Origin: Rhodoplanes sp963712435 | Lineage (GTDB): Bacteria > Pseudomonadota > Alphaproteobacteria > Rhizobiales > Xanthobacteraceae | Direction of reading: 5' to 3' | Length of the DNA stretch: 64,000 nucleotides | NCBI GenBank assembly: GCA_963712435.1 | Contig: CAVQIB010000020.1 | Span: forward strand, 62,001 to 126,000 | Shown here: positions 1 through 9,085 of the stretch, one piece after another | Layout of the letters: each line of letters opens with the position of its first letter | Numbering within the stretch: the first letter of the stretch is position 1 | The notes under the pieces: model-generated | Told to the model about the DNA's origin: nothing | The model's database searches: none | Seen by the model: only the letters and a program-made list of their open reading frames with translations | Translations under genes and position numbers: made by a program

Positions 1-17
1 AAATAGCGGAGCGCAGA

Positions 18-380
18 ATGTCGAGGCTCACCATCAAGACGGAGCGGCGCAGGAACCGCATTCGGCGCGCCATCAAGGCGGCGGCGGCCGAGCGGCTGCG
101 CCTGTCGGTGTTCCGCTCGTCCAAGCATATTTATGCGCAGGTGATCGACGACCGCAAAGGCGAAACGGTCGCGGCCGCCTCGTCGATGGAGAAGGACTTG
201 CGCACCAGCCTGAAGACGGGCGCCGATGTCGGCGCGGCGAAGGCGGTGGGCAAACTCCTCGCCGAGCGCGCGCTGAAGAACGGTGTCAAGGACGTCGCCT
301 TCGACCGCGGCAGCTATCTCTATCACGGCCGGGTCAAGGCGCTGGCCGAGGCGGCGCGCGAAGGCGGGCTGAATTTCTAG
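18..380 (+). CDS. rplR: 50S ribosomal protein L18
   Basis: Structural protein of the large subunit that binds 5S rRNA with L5 and L25. The 120-residue product has the usual L18 length. It begins with the basic N-terminal stretch (KTERRRNRIRRAIK) and carries the conserved core SVFRSSKHIYAQVIDD and the C-terminal FDRGSYLYHGRVKALAEAAREGGL. A GGAG ribosome site lies just before the ATG. It is followed 38 bases later by rpsE, as in the spc operon, which the window enters mid-way. No anomaly is seen. Confidence 0.97.
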   Translation: MSRLTIKTERRRNRIRRAIKAAAAERLRLSVFRSSKHIYAQVIDDRKGETVAAASSMEKDLRTSLKTGADVGAAKAVGKLLAERALKNGVKDVAFDRGSYLYHGRVKALAEAAREGGLNF

Positions 381-418
381 GTTGAACGGGCGAGCGCCCG
401 AACGGAGACGAACAATCA

Positions 419-967
419 ATGGCACGTGAGCGCGACGACCGCGACAGCGAGTTTACCGATAAGCTCGTCCACATCAATCGCGTCGCCAAGGTGGTCAAGG
501 GCGGCCGCAAATTCGGCTTCGCGGCGCTGGTCGTGGTCGGCGATCAGAAGGGCCGGGTCGGCTTCGGCCACGGCAAGGCGCGCGAGGTGCCGGAGGCGAT
601 CCGCAAGGCCACCGACGCCGCGAAGCGCGGGCTGATCCGCGTTCCGCTGCGGGAGGGGCGCACGCTGCATCACGACGTGCTGGGCCGCCATGGCGCCGGC
701 CGGGTGTTCCTGCGCGCGGCGCCGCCCGGCACCGGCATCATCGCCGGCGGTCCCATGCGCGCGGTGTTCGAGACGCTCGGCATGCAGGACGTGGTGGCGA
801 AATCGATCGGCTCCTCCAATCCCTACAACATGGTGCGCGCGACCTTCGCCGCGCTCCGACGCCAGGACTCGCCGCGCCAGGTCGCGGCCCGGCGCAATGT
901 CAAGGTGTCGGCGCTGCAGGCGCGCCGGCGCGAGGGCGGCGACGCCGAGCCGGCGACGGGCGAATAG
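419..967 (+). CDS. rpsE: 30S ribosomal protein S5
   Basis: Small-subunit protein at the mRNA entry and decoding region. The 182-residue product has the N-terminal double-stranded-RNA-binding S5 domain (HINRVAKVVKGGRKFGFAALVVVGD) and the C-terminal domain with GTGIIAGGPMRAVFETLGMQDVVAKSIGSSNPYNMVRATFAAL. Length and motifs are normal for alphaproteobacteria, including a short basic C-terminal tail. It lies between rplR and rpmD in spc-operon order and uses an ATG start. Confidence 0.97.
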   Translation: MARERDDRDSEFTDKLVHINRVAKVVKGGRKFGFAALVVVGDQKGRVGFGHGKAREVPEAIRKATDAAKRGLIRVPLREGRTLHHDVLGRHGAGRVFLRAAPPGTGIIAGGPMRAVFETLGMQDVVAKSIGSSNPYNMVRATFAALRRQDSPRQVAARRNVKVSALQARRREGGDAEPATGE

Positions 968-995
968 GCGCGCGGCGCATCAACGGAGATCGACG

Positions 996-1193
996 ATGGC
1001 CAACGAAGCCGCGAAGACGATCAAGGTCGAGCAGACCGGGAGCCCGATGCGACGCCGCGGCGACCAGCGCGCCACGCTGATCGGGCTCGGGCTCAATCGG
1101 ATCGGGCGCGTCGCCGAACTCGTCGATACGCCGTCGACGCGCGGCATGATCGCCAAAGTGAGGCACCTGATCCGGGTCGTCGAGGAGAGGTGA
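996..1193 (+). CDS. rpmD: 50S ribosomal protein L30
   Basis: Small large-subunit protein of 65 residues. It has the L30 signature KTIKVEQTGSPMRRRGDQRATLIGLGLNRIGR, followed by the DTPSTRGMIAKVRHLIRVVEE end. The ATG at 996 is preceded by a GGAG site (985-988). A longer in-frame opening upstream overlaps rpsE and is not used. It follows rpsE by 28 bases. A 220-base gap holding palindromic repeats separates it from rplO, which is unusual inside this operon. Confidence 0.95.
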   Translation: MANEAAKTIKVEQTGSPMRRRGDQRATLIGLGLNRIGRVAELVDTPSTRGMIAKVRHLIRVVEER

Positions 1194-1246
1194 CTGGACG
1201 CGACGCACCCGTTCGAAAGGGAGCTGCTTTGGATTTGCGGGTGTGT

Positions 1247-1277
1247 TTACCCTCCCCCGCGGAGCGGGGGAGGGTAA
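1247..1277. repeat. Perfect GC-rich hairpin repeat inside the spc operon
   Basis: Perfect inverted repeat with 14-base arms (TTACCCTCCCCCGC and its complement) around a GGA loop, in the rpmD-rplO gap. A weaker relative with 7-base arms TCCCCCG/CGGGGGA lies at 1356-1374. Very similar hairpins occur at 9023-9053, 11225-11372 and 28530-28562, so it belongs to a dispersed family. There is no T-run, so it is not a classical terminator. Attenuation or mRNA processing is possible but unproven. Confidence 0.8.
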
Positions 1278-1416
1278 CCGCCCGAAGGGCGGGGGAGGGG
1301 GCGGCTCGCGTCGTTCGCCCCATCGCCCCCTCCACCATGCTGCGCATGGTCCCGCTCCCCCGTTTCACGGGGGAGGATGAATGTGAAACGGCGCCTCGGC
1401 GTTCTGGAGAACTGTG

Positions 1417-1911
1417 ATGAAGCTCAACGAGATCGCCGACAACCCGGGCGCCCGCAAGTCGCGCATGCGCATCGGCCGCGGGATCGGCTCCGGCAAGGGC
1501 AAGACCGGCGGCCGCGGCGGCAAGGGCCAGACCGCGCGCTCGGGCGTCGCCATCAAGGGTTTCGAAGGCGGTCAGATGCCGCTGCACCGGCGCCTGCCGA
1601 AACGCGGCTTCAACAATATTTTTGCGCTCGACTTCAACGAGGTCAATCTCGGCCGCGTGCAGGCCGCGGTCGACAAGGGGACGCTTGCGTCGGGCACGCT
1701 CGTCAATGTCGAGTCGCTGGTCAAGGCGGGGGTGCTGCGGCGGACGCGCGACGGGGTGCGGCTGCTGGGCGGCGGCGAGCTCACCGCCAAGCTCCAGTTC
1801 GAGGTGCACGGCGCCTCGAAGTCGGCCGTCGCCGCAGTGGAAAAGATCGGCGGGTCGGTGAAAATACTCGGCCAGAAGGCGCAAAAAGACGCGGGCGAAA
1901 GCGCGAGCTGA
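1417..1911 (+). CDS. rplO: 50S ribosomal protein L15
   Basis: Large-subunit assembly protein of about 164 residues. The glycine-rich N-terminal extension (GRGIGSGKGKTGGRGGKGQTARSG) and the GFEGGQMPLHRRLPKRGF block are diagnostic. The C-terminal domain contains VEKIGGSVKIL. The ATG at 1417 is chosen over an adjacent GTG at 1414 because a GGAGA site at 1406-1410 gives normal spacing to it. It precedes secY, as in other spc operons. Confidence 0.95.
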   Translation: MKLNEIADNPGARKSRMRIGRGIGSGKGKTGGRGGKGQTARSGVAIKGFEGGQMPLHRRLPKRGFNNIFALDFNEVNLGRVQAAVDKGTLASGTLVNVESLVKAGVLRRTRDGVRLLGGGELTAKLQFEVHGASKSAVAAVEKIGGSVKILGQKAQKDAGESAS

Positions 1912-1972
1912 ACGCTATATTCGACCAAAGGCGGGCGGGCGACGCCAGCTTGGCGGCAACCGGAGCCTCGTA

Positions 1973-3263
1973 ATGGTTTCTGCAGCAGAACAACTCGCAG
2001 CCAATCTCAACTTCTCGGCGCTGGCCAAGGCCGAGGAGTTGAAGAAGCGCATCTGGTTCACGATCGGCGCGCTGCTTGTCTACCGGCTCGGCACCTATAT
2101 TCCGCTGCCCGGCATCGATCCGGGACAATGGAGAGCAGATTTTCCGCACCCAGGCCGGCGGCATTCTCGGCATGTTCAATCTGTTCGCGGGCGGCGGCAT
2201 CAACCGGATGGCCATCTTCGCCCTCAACATCATGCCGTATATTTCTGCGTCGATCATCATCCAGCTGATGACGACGGTCTCGCCCACGCTCGAGAACCTC
2301 AAGAAGGAGGGCGAGCAGGGCCGCAAGGTCATCAACCAATATACCCGCTATCTGACCGTGCTGCTTGCCGCCTTCCAGGCCTACGGCATCGCGCTCGGGC
2401 TCGAAGGCGCGGGATCCGTCGTGAGCAGCCCGGGCTGGTTCTTCCGCATTTCCACCGTGATCACGCTGACCGGCGGCACGGTGTTCCTGATGTGGCTGGG
2501 CGAGCAGGTGACCTCGCGCGGGATCGGCAATGGCATTTCGCTGATCATCTTTGCGGGGATCGTCGCCGAGTTGCCCTCCGCCATCGCCGGCATGCTGGAG
2601 TTGGGGCGTCAGGGCGCGCTGTCGACCGGGCTGATTCTCGTCATCATCGTGATGGCGATCGTGGTGATCGCCTTCATCGTGTTCATGGAGCGCGCCCAAC
2701 GCCGGCTGCTGATCCAGTACCCGAAACGCCAGGTCGGTAACCGCATGTTCGAGGGGCAGAGCTCGCATTTGCCGCTCAAGCTCAACACCTCGGGCGTGAT
2801 TCCGCCGATCTTCGCCTCCTCGCTGCTGCTGCTGCCCACGACGGTCGCGAACTTCAATGCCGGGCAAGGGCCCGAGTGGCTGACGACGATCACCACCCAG
2901 CTCGGCCATGGCCGCCCGCTGTTCCTCATTTCCTATATCGCGCTCATCGTCTTCTTCGCCTTCTTCTATACCGCGATCGTGTTCAACCCGACCGAGACGG
3001 CCGATAACCTCAAGAAGCATGGCGGTTTCATTCCGGGAATCCGGCCCGGCGAGCGGACGGCCGAGTACATCGACTACGTGCTCACGCGCATTACCGTGGT
3101 CGGCGCGGCCTATCTCGCCATTGTGTGCCTTATCCCCGAGATTCTCATTTCTTACGCCGCGGTCCCGTTCTATTTCGGTGGCACCTCGCTTTTGATTGTG
3201 GTGAGCGTTACGATGGATACGGTCGCGCAGATCCAGGGCTACCTGCTCGGCGCACCAGTATGA
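1973..3263 (+). CDS. secY: Preprotein translocase subunit SecY, one apparent frameshift
   Basis: Central channel of the Sec translocon in the inner membrane. The N-terminal 50 residues (NFSALAKAEELKKRIWFTIGALLVYRLGTYIPLPGIDP) are in one frame. From EQIFRTQAGGILGMFNLF onward the protein continues in another, so one extra base lies at about 2122-2135 (GGGACAATGGAG). Restored length is about 429 residues with ten hydrophobic segments, normal for SecY. Conserved parts after the shift include NIMPYISASIIIQL and the cytoplasmic loop ERAQRRLLIQYPKRQ. Because secY is essential, the shift is most likely an insertion error in the sequence. Confidence 0.93.
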
Positions 3264-3302
3264 AGGCCTAATCAAGAAGTCGAAGCTGAGGGGACGCCGT
3301 CG

Positions 3303-4074
3303 GTGAGAATGATCCTGCTCGGGCCACCCGGGGCGGGGAAGGGCACGCAAGCGCGTCGCCTGACCGAACTGTATGGGATCGTCCAACTGTCGACCGGCGA
3401 CATGCTGCGCGAAGCGGCCAGCGCGGGAACGCCGGCCGGTCTGAAGGCGCACGAGGTCATGGCGCGCGGCGAGCTCGTCCCGGACGAGATGGTGGTGGCG
3501 ATCGTCGCCGATCGAATCGACCAGCCGGACTGCAAGAACGGCTTCATCCTCGATGGTTTTCCGCGGACGGTCGTCCAGGCCGAGGCGCTGAAGGACTTGC
3601 TGGCGGCGCGGGGCCTCAGCCTCGACGGCGTGATCAAGTTCAAGGTCGACGAGCGCGTTTTGCTGGAACGGGTCGAAAACCGGGTGAAGGAGATGGCGGC
3701 GCGCGGCGAGCCGCTGCGCGCCGACGACAATCCGGAAACCCTGCGCAAGCGGCTCGCGGCCTATGGCGCCCAGACCCGGCCGGTGGTCGATTATTATACC
3801 GCGCGAAGGACTCCTCTTCACCGTGGATGGCATGGGCTCCATGGACGAGGTCTCCAAGGCGATCACGGCCGTTCTCCCAGCGCCGGCCGCCCCCGGCGGC
3901 TCATCGGATCGGCCGAATATGACGGAGTGCGGGGTGACCGGAGGGGCGTTTTTCCCGGCCGGCGCGCCGGGCGAAACGAGGAAGGGGCGCCGGCGCCTGA
4001 CCTGCCCAAATCGCGGCGGACAGGCGGAAAAGGCCAGCCACGGGTTGACGAGTCACGGCGGAGTTCGTAGATAA
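3303..4074 (+). CDS. adk: Adenylate kinase, one apparent frameshift and an odd C-terminal tail
   Basis: Catalyses ATP + AMP to 2 ADP in the cytosol. The P-loop GPPGAGKGTQA is at residues 7-17, followed by LSTGDMLR, the AMP-binding region and DGFPRTV. The short-LID form is indicated by RVENRVKEMAARGEPLRADDN. The frame changes at about 3800-3812: the upstream part ends at VVDYYT and the downstream part is EGLLFTVDGMGSMDEVSKAITAVL. The usual end follows AITAVL, but here about 65 further Pro/Gly/Arg-rich residues run on to 4074, so a second indel may hide the true stop. Start is GTG at 3303, giving MRMILL. Confidence 0.9.
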
Positions 4075-4219
4075 CGGGTACCCAGTCGGAGAAAGTTCAT
4101 GACGGCGCTACGCCCCGGAGAAGTCGGGGATGGCGTCGCTTTCGCGCTTATCCGGTGGCGAGCACGTGCGTTTTGGGTCATAAGCCTGGCTGTGACGGCC
4201 AGCGGAAGGAGCGGCGGCC

Positions 4220-4588
<369 letters not shown>

Positions 4589-4653
4589 CCGCGCCAATCT
4601 CAAGGGCAACGCGCGGGGCGGGTTCGACCGCCGAGCCGCCATAAGGGACGACA

Positions 4654-5043
4654 ATGGCCAAAGAAACCACCCGTGTACGCCGGCGCGAGCGCAAGAACAT
4701 CGCCTCCGGCGTCGCGCATGTGAACGCCTCGTTCAACAATACGATGATCTCGATCACCGACGCCCAGGGCAACGCAATCGCCTGGTCGTCGGCAGGCACG
4801 ATGGGCTTCAAGGGGTCGCGCAAGTCGACGCCCTATGCCGCCCAGATGGCGGCCGAGGACGCGGCGCGCAAGGCGCAGGAGCACGGCATGCGCACGCTCG
4901 AGGTCGAGGTCGCAGGGCCCGGCTCGGGCCGCGAATCCGCGTTGCGGGCGCTGCAATCGGCCGGTTTCACGATCACGTCGATCCGCGACGTGACGCCGAT
5001 TCCGCACAATGGCTGCCGGCCCCGCAAGCGCAGGCGGGTGTGA
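4654..5043 (+). CDS. rpsK: 30S ribosomal protein S11
   Basis: Small-subunit platform protein of 129 residues. It has NIASGVAHVNASFNNTMISITDAQGN, the AAQMAAEDAARKAQEHGM helix and the C-terminal RDVTPIPHNGCRPRKRRRV, which includes the conserved Asn-Gly site. Length and motifs are standard. It lies 65 bases after rpsM and 111 before rpoA. The ATG follows a GGGACGA-type ribosome site. Confidence 0.97.
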   Translation: MAKETTRVRRRERKNIASGVAHVNASFNNTMISITDAQGNAIAWSSAGTMGFKGSRKSTPYAAQMAAEDAARKAQEHGMRTLEVEVAGPGSGRESALRALQSAGFTITSIRDVTPIPHNGCRPRKRRRV

Positions 5044-5154
5044 CCGAGCGTCGGTTGGGCGCGCCGGCCCAATGATCTCGCTTTTTGTGTTCCCACGGGC
5101 GGAGTGGGAAAGCGCGGCGCGAACGGTCGCGCCGCTCGATCCGATGGTGATAAC

Positions 5155-6180
5155 GTGACGATTCAGAAAAACTGGCAAGAACTGATCAGGCCGAACAAGC
5201 TGCAGGTCACCCCAGGGGGCGACCCGAAACGCATGGCGACCGTCGTGGCTGAGCCGCTCGAGCGCGGATTCGGCCTCACCCTCGGCAACGCGCTGCGCCG
5301 GATTCTACTCTCCTCCCTGCAGGGGGCGAGCGTTCAGTCCGTGCACATAGACGGCGTGCTCCACGAATTCTCCTCGATCGCCGGGGTGCGCGAGGACGTG
5401 ACCGACATCGTGCTCAACATCAAGGACATCGCCATCAAGATGCAGGGCGACGGCCCCAAGCGCATGGTGATGAAGAAGCAGGGCCCCGCCGTGGTCACCG
5501 CCGGCGACATCCAGACCGTGGGCGACGTGGTCATCCTCAATCCCGAGCTCGTCCTGTGCCACCTCGACGAGGGCGCCGAGATACGGATGGAGTTCACGGT
5601 CGCGACCGGAAAAGGCTATGTGCCGGCCGAGCGCAACCGCCCGGAAGACGCGCCGATCGGTCTGATCCCGGTGGACAGCCTATATTCGCCGGTGAGGAAG
5701 GTCTCCTACAAGGTTGAGAATACTCGCGAAGGGCAGATTCTCGACTACGACAAGCTGACCATTCAGATCGAGACAAACGGCGCCGTGACCCCGGACGACG
5801 CGCTCGCTTATGCGGCGCGCATCCTCCAGGACCAGCTCAACGTGTTCGTGAACTTCGAGGAGCCGAAGCGGCCGGAGCAGCCGTTGTCGCTCGCCGACGA
5901 TCTGGGCGGCATTCCGCCCGCCTTCCTCAAGAAGGTCGATGAGCTCGAACTGTCGGTGCGCTCGGCCAACTGCCTGAAGAACGACAACATCGTCTATATC
6001 GGCGACCTCGTTCAGAAGACCGAGGCGGAGATGCTGCGCACGCCGAATTTCGGCCGCAAGTCGCTCAACGAGATCAAGGAAGTGCTGGCGCAGATGGGCC
6101 TGCATCTCGGTATGGAAGTGCCGGGCTGGCCGCCCGAGAATATCGAAGAACTCGCCAAACGCTTCGAGGACCATTACTGA
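5155..6180 (+). CDS. rpoA: DNA-directed RNA polymerase subunit alpha
   Basis: Alpha subunit: N-terminal dimerisation and assembly domain, linker, and C-terminal domain that contacts UP elements and activators. With the GTG start at 5155 the protein begins MTIQKNWQELIRPNKL, the usual N-terminus, and has 341 residues. A GTG at 5104 is in frame but would add 17 unrelated residues. Visible motifs are EPLERGFGLTLGNALRRILLSSLQG (N-terminal domain) and SANCLKNDNIVYIGDLVQKTEAEMLRTPNFGRKSLNEIKE (C-terminal helix-hairpin-helix). It is followed by rplQ after a palindromic repeat. Confidence 0.95.
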   Translation: MTIQKNWQELIRPNKLQVTPGGDPKRMATVVAEPLERGFGLTLGNALRRILLSSLQGASVQSVHIDGVLHEFSSIAGVREDVTDIVLNIKDIAIKMQGDGPKRMVMKKQGPAVVTAGDIQTVGDVVILNPELVLCHLDEGAEIRMEFTVATGKGYVPAERNRPEDAPIGLIPVDSLYSPVRKVSYKVENTREGQILDYDKLTIQIETNGAVTPDDALAYAARILQDQLNVFVNFEEPKRPEQPLSLADDLGGIPPAFLKKVDELELSVRSANCLKNDNIVYIGDLVQKTEAEMLRTPNFGRKSLNEIKEVLAQMGLHLGMEVPGWPPENIEELAKRFEDHY

Positions 6181-6185
6181 GATCT

Positions 6186-6282
6186 GTCATTCCGGGGCGC
6201 GCGGAGGGCGCGAACGCGGAATCCAGTCCTGACACGTTGGCGGCTGGATTTCGGATCGCCGCTGCGCGGCGTCCGCAATGAC
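6186..6282. repeat. Interspersed palindromic element between rpoA and rplQ
   Basis: A 97-base imperfect inverted repeat. Outer ends are GTCATT and AATGAC; inner blocks are GAATCCAG (to 6226) and CTGGATTTC (from 6244); each arm contains its own GC-rich foldback. The same layout (GTCAT, GC hairpin, ATCCAG, loop, CTGGAT, GC hairpin, ATGAC) recurs at 46876-46958. It resembles the REP/RIME-like elements common in rhizobial intergenic DNA. It sits inside the alpha operon, so it is transcribed. Confidence 0.75.
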
Positions 6283-6302
6283 GAAGAGCAAGAGGATAGG
6301 CG

Positions 6303-6728
6303 ATGCGCCACGGATTTGCCCACCGCAAGCTGAACCGCACCGCCGAGCATCGGCGCGCGATGTTCGCCAATATGGCGGCCGCCCTGATCAAGCACGAGCA
6401 GATCGTCACGACGCTGCCCAAGGCGAAGGACCTGCGGCCGATCGTCGAGAAGCTGGTGACCCTGGGCAAGCGCGGCGGCCTGCACGCGCGCCGGCAGGCG
6501 ATTTCCGAGATTCGCGACATCGCCATGGTGAAGAAGCTCTTCGACGTGCTCGGTCCGCGCTACAAGACACGCAATGGCGGCTATACGCGGGTGATGAAGG
6601 CGGGCTTCCGCTACGGCAATTCGGCCGCGATGGCGGTGATCGAATTCGTCGATCGCGACGTCGACGCCAAGGGGCAGGACTCCGGGCCGACGGCGGAAGA
6701 TGAGAGCGAGCGCTCGGCCGCGGCCTGA
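6303..6728 (+). CDS. rplQ: 50S ribosomal protein L17
   Basis: Large-subunit protein near the exit tunnel, last gene of the alpha operon. The 141-residue product starts MRHGFAHRKLNRTAEHRRAMFANMAAALI and includes the conserved TTLPKAKDLRPIVEKLVTLGK and GGYTRVMKAGFRYGNSAAMAVIEFVDRD. A short acidic tail follows, as often seen in alphaproteobacteria. It ends the ribosomal block; the next gene is on the opposite strand. Confidence 0.97.
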   Translation: MRHGFAHRKLNRTAEHRRAMFANMAAALIKHEQIVTTLPKAKDLRPIVEKLVTLGKRGGLHARRQAISEIRDIAMVKKLFDVLGPRYKTRNGGYTRVMKAGFRYGNSAAMAVIEFVDRDVDAKGQDSGPTAEDESERSAAA

Positions 6729-6795
6729 GGCGATCCAAGCGCATGGCGCCTGCTGGCCCCGCGGGCGCGAATGGAGCCGGCGCAAGCGGCCTCGT

Positions 6796-7329
6796 TCAGT
6801 CCTGTTTCGGGGGTGCGGCGCCCTCGGGGGGAACCAGCTTCATGACGAACACGGTCGGCTTCTCGCTCGGGCCGAACGGGCCGTCCACCTTGTTCTTGAG
6901 CGGCGGCAAACTCTTAAGATAGCGGGCGATGGCGAAGGCGTCGTCCCTCGTGAGCTTGGCGAACGACCTCCAAGGCATGATCGGGGCGAGGATGCGCCCG
7001 TCGGGCCGTACGCCTTTCTGCAGCGCCGTCACGATCTGCTCGTCCGTCCAGTCGCCGAGACCCGTCTCTTTGTCCGGGGTGAGGTTCGGGCCGACGAAGA
7101 CGCCTTGGCCGGGAATTGCAAACCCGACCTCCGAGCCGCCGAGGTAGCGGTCCATATCCGGCTTGCCGAAGAAGTAACCGGGCGTGTGACAATCGAAGCA
7201 GCCGCCGAAGCTTGTGAGGTACTGCCCGCGCTCGATCTCCGGATCGGCGGCGTCCGCAGGCGCCGCCGTCAGAGCGACCAGGAGCCCCGCCGCCGCCGCG
7301 CACGCCAAAGCCGGAACGGTTCGCGTCAT
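6796..7329 (-). CDS. Secreted mono-haem cytochrome c
   Basis: Periplasmic electron-transfer protein of 177 residues. The N-terminus is a clear signal peptide ending ADA. One haem-binding CFDCH motif lies about 45 residues in, and the likely axial Met is in ILAPIMPWRSFA. The start is the ATG at 7329 with AAGGAGAAATC directly upstream. An in-frame extension to 7452 lacks a ribosome site and would bury the signal peptide. It is divergent from the protease gene at 7503. It resembles the cytochrome subunits that accompany alcohol or aldehyde dehydrogenases, but no such partner is adjacent, so its donor is unknown. Confidence 0.85.
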   Translation of the reverse strand: MTRTVPALACAAAAGLLVALTAAPADAADPEIERGQYLTSFGGCFDCHTPGYFFGKPDMDRYLGGSEVGFAIPGQGVFVGPNLTPDKETGLGDWTDEQIVTALQKGVRPDGRILAPIMPWRSFAKLTRDDAFAIARYLKSLPPLKNKVDGPFGPSEKPTVFVMKLVPPEGAAPPKQD

Positions 7330-7502
7330 GATTTCTCCTTTCGGGGCGTGTGGCCGTTTTCGTCTGGATTTCTCGGTCGCCCGCGTAAGCCATGGATAAT
7401 GCGGGTGACAGCGCTTGCAGCAAGAGAGACCCGCCGCACCGCCGCCCTGCAATTGCCACGGCTGCGTCTTATATCCCGGTCCGCCGAGCGGAGACAGATC
7501 AC

Positions 7503-8912
7503 ATGTCCTCGATCCTATACCGGCGCGTCGCGTTCGCCCTGGCGATGACGGTGTTGCCCTTTCTCAGCGGAAGAGCCTCGGCGCAGGAGGTCCGGACCCC
7601 GGCGTCGCCGCAAGCGGTCAAGCTCTCCTTCGCCTCCGTCGCCAAGCGCGCGGGGCCTTCGGTCGTCAATGTGTACGCCGCGCGGGTGGTCGAAAACCGC
7701 AATCCCCTGCTCGACGATCCGATCTTCCGGCAGTTTTTCGGCGGTCCGGGCGGCTCGGGCGAACAGGTGCAGCGCTCGCTCGGCTCGGGCGTCATCGTCG
7801 ACGGCGGCCTCGTGGTCACCAACAACCACGTCATCGAGCGGATGGATCAGGTCAAGGTCTCGCTTGCGGACAAGCGCGAGTTCGAGGCCGAAATCGTCTT
7901 GAAGGACCCGCGATCCGATCTCGCGGTGCTGCGCCTCAAGGACGTGAAGGAGCGGTTTCCGGCGATCGAGCTCGGCGATTCCGACGCGTTGCAGGTCGGC
8001 GACTTCGTGCTGGCGATCGGCAATCCGTTCGGCGTCGGCCAGACGGTGACGCACGGCATCGTCTCCGCCCTCGCGCGGACGCAGATCGGCATCACCGACT
8101 ATCAGTTCTTCATCCAGACCGACGCCGCGATCAATCCGGGCAATTCGGGCGGCGCGCTGGTCGACCAGTCAGGAAAGCTCGTCGGCATCAATACCGCCAT
8201 CTTTTCGCGCTCGGGCGGCTCGCAGGGCATCGGCTTTGCCGTCCCCGTGAACATGGTGCGCGTCGTCCTCGCCTCGGCGCAGGGCGGCAACAGCGTGGTG
8301 CGGCGGCCTTGGCTCGGGGCGAAGCTGCAGGCGGTGACGCCGGAGATTTCCGAGGCGTTCGGGCTGAAGCGCCCGGCCGGGGCGCTCGTCGGCACCGTCA
8401 CTGCGAAAAGTCCGGCCGAGCGGGCCGGCCTGCGCACCGGCGACCTGATCGTCGCGATCGACGACCAGGTGGTCGAGGACCCCAACACGTTCGACTACCG
8501 CTTCGCCACCAAGACGATGGGCGGTCAGGCCCAGATCGGCGTGCTGCGCAGCGGGCGGGAAATGCGGGTCGTGGTCGCCCTCGAGCCGGCCCCCGAATCG
8601 CCGCGCGACGAGCGCGTGATCCGCAGCCGCTCGCCCTTTATGGGGGCGAAGGTTTCCAACATGTCGCCGGCGCTTGCCGAGGAACTTCGCCTCGACGCCA
8701 CGCTGCAAGGCGCGATCATCGTCGAATTGACCGAAGGGTCGGCGGCGCACGGCATGGGCTTCTTCCGGAAAGGGGACGTCATCGTCGCCGTCAATGGCGA
8801 GAAGATCGGCCACCCGCGTGATCTCGACCGCGTGGCGAGCCAGCCGAGCCGCCTCTGGCGCATCACCATCATGCGGGGCGGCCAGACGCTGTCCGTCGCC
8901 TTCGGCGGGTAA
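7503..8912 (+). CDS. DegP/DegQ-family periplasmic serine protease
   Basis: Trypsin-like HtrA protease for envelope protein quality control. The 469-residue protein has a signal peptide ending GRASA, then a protease domain with the triad visible as His in TNNHVIER, Asp in SDLAVLRL and Ser in NPGNSGGALV. Two PDZ domains follow (from about residues 260 and 370). The ATG at 7503 gives the signal peptide directly; in-frame sequence upstream is not signal-like. The PDZ layout and length fit the Do family but do not separate DegP from DegQ. Confidence 0.92.
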   Translation: MSSILYRRVAFALAMTVLPFLSGRASAQEVRTPASPQAVKLSFASVAKRAGPSVVNVYAARVVENRNPLLDDPIFRQFFGGPGGSGEQVQRSLGSGVIVDGGLVVTNNHVIERMDQVKVSLADKREFEAEIVLKDPRSDLAVLRLKDVKERFPAIELGDSDALQVGDFVLAIGNPFGVGQTVTHGIVSALARTQIGITDYQFFIQTDAAINPGNSGGALVDQSGKLVGINTAIFSRSGGSQGIGFAVPVNMVRVVLASAQGGNSVVRRPWLGAKLQAVTPEISEAFGLKRPAGALVGTVTAKSPAERAGLRTGDLIVAIDDQVVEDPNTFDYRFATKTMGGQAQIGVLRSGREMRVVVALEPAPESPRDERVIRSRSPFMGAKVSNMSPALAEELRLDATLQGAIIVELTEGSAAHGMGFFRKGDVIVAVNGEKIGHPRDLDRVASQPSRLWRITIMRGGQTLSVAFGG

Positions 8913-9022
8913 GTGGGCTTATCTGTTGCGCCCGGACTTGTTGCGGCTGAGCGGCTCTATTACGTGCATCCCGTGTGAACACTGCATCGCCGAAAACATC
9001 GGATCGAGATGCGTGCGAAACG

Positions 9023-9053
9023 TTCTACCTCTCCCCACCGGGGAGAGGTAGAA
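9023..9053. repeat. Perfect hairpin between the HtrA protease and rarA
   Basis: Perfect inverted repeat with 14-base arms (TTCTACCTCTCCCC and its complement) and an ACC loop, lying 110 bases after the protease stop and just before rarA. It belongs to the same GC-rich hairpin family as 1247-1277 and 28530-28562. It lacks a T-run; partial termination or mRNA end protection is a reasonable guess only. Confidence 0.75.
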
Positions 9054-9085
9054 GTGCGGTGCTTGTTCGCCCCGCTGAGATTGTC

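Noticed and set aside
2058..3866. 602-codon open frame on - across secY and adk
   Set aside because: Antisense shadow of two essential genes; His/Asp/Arg-rich, as expected from reading GC-rich coding DNA backwards.
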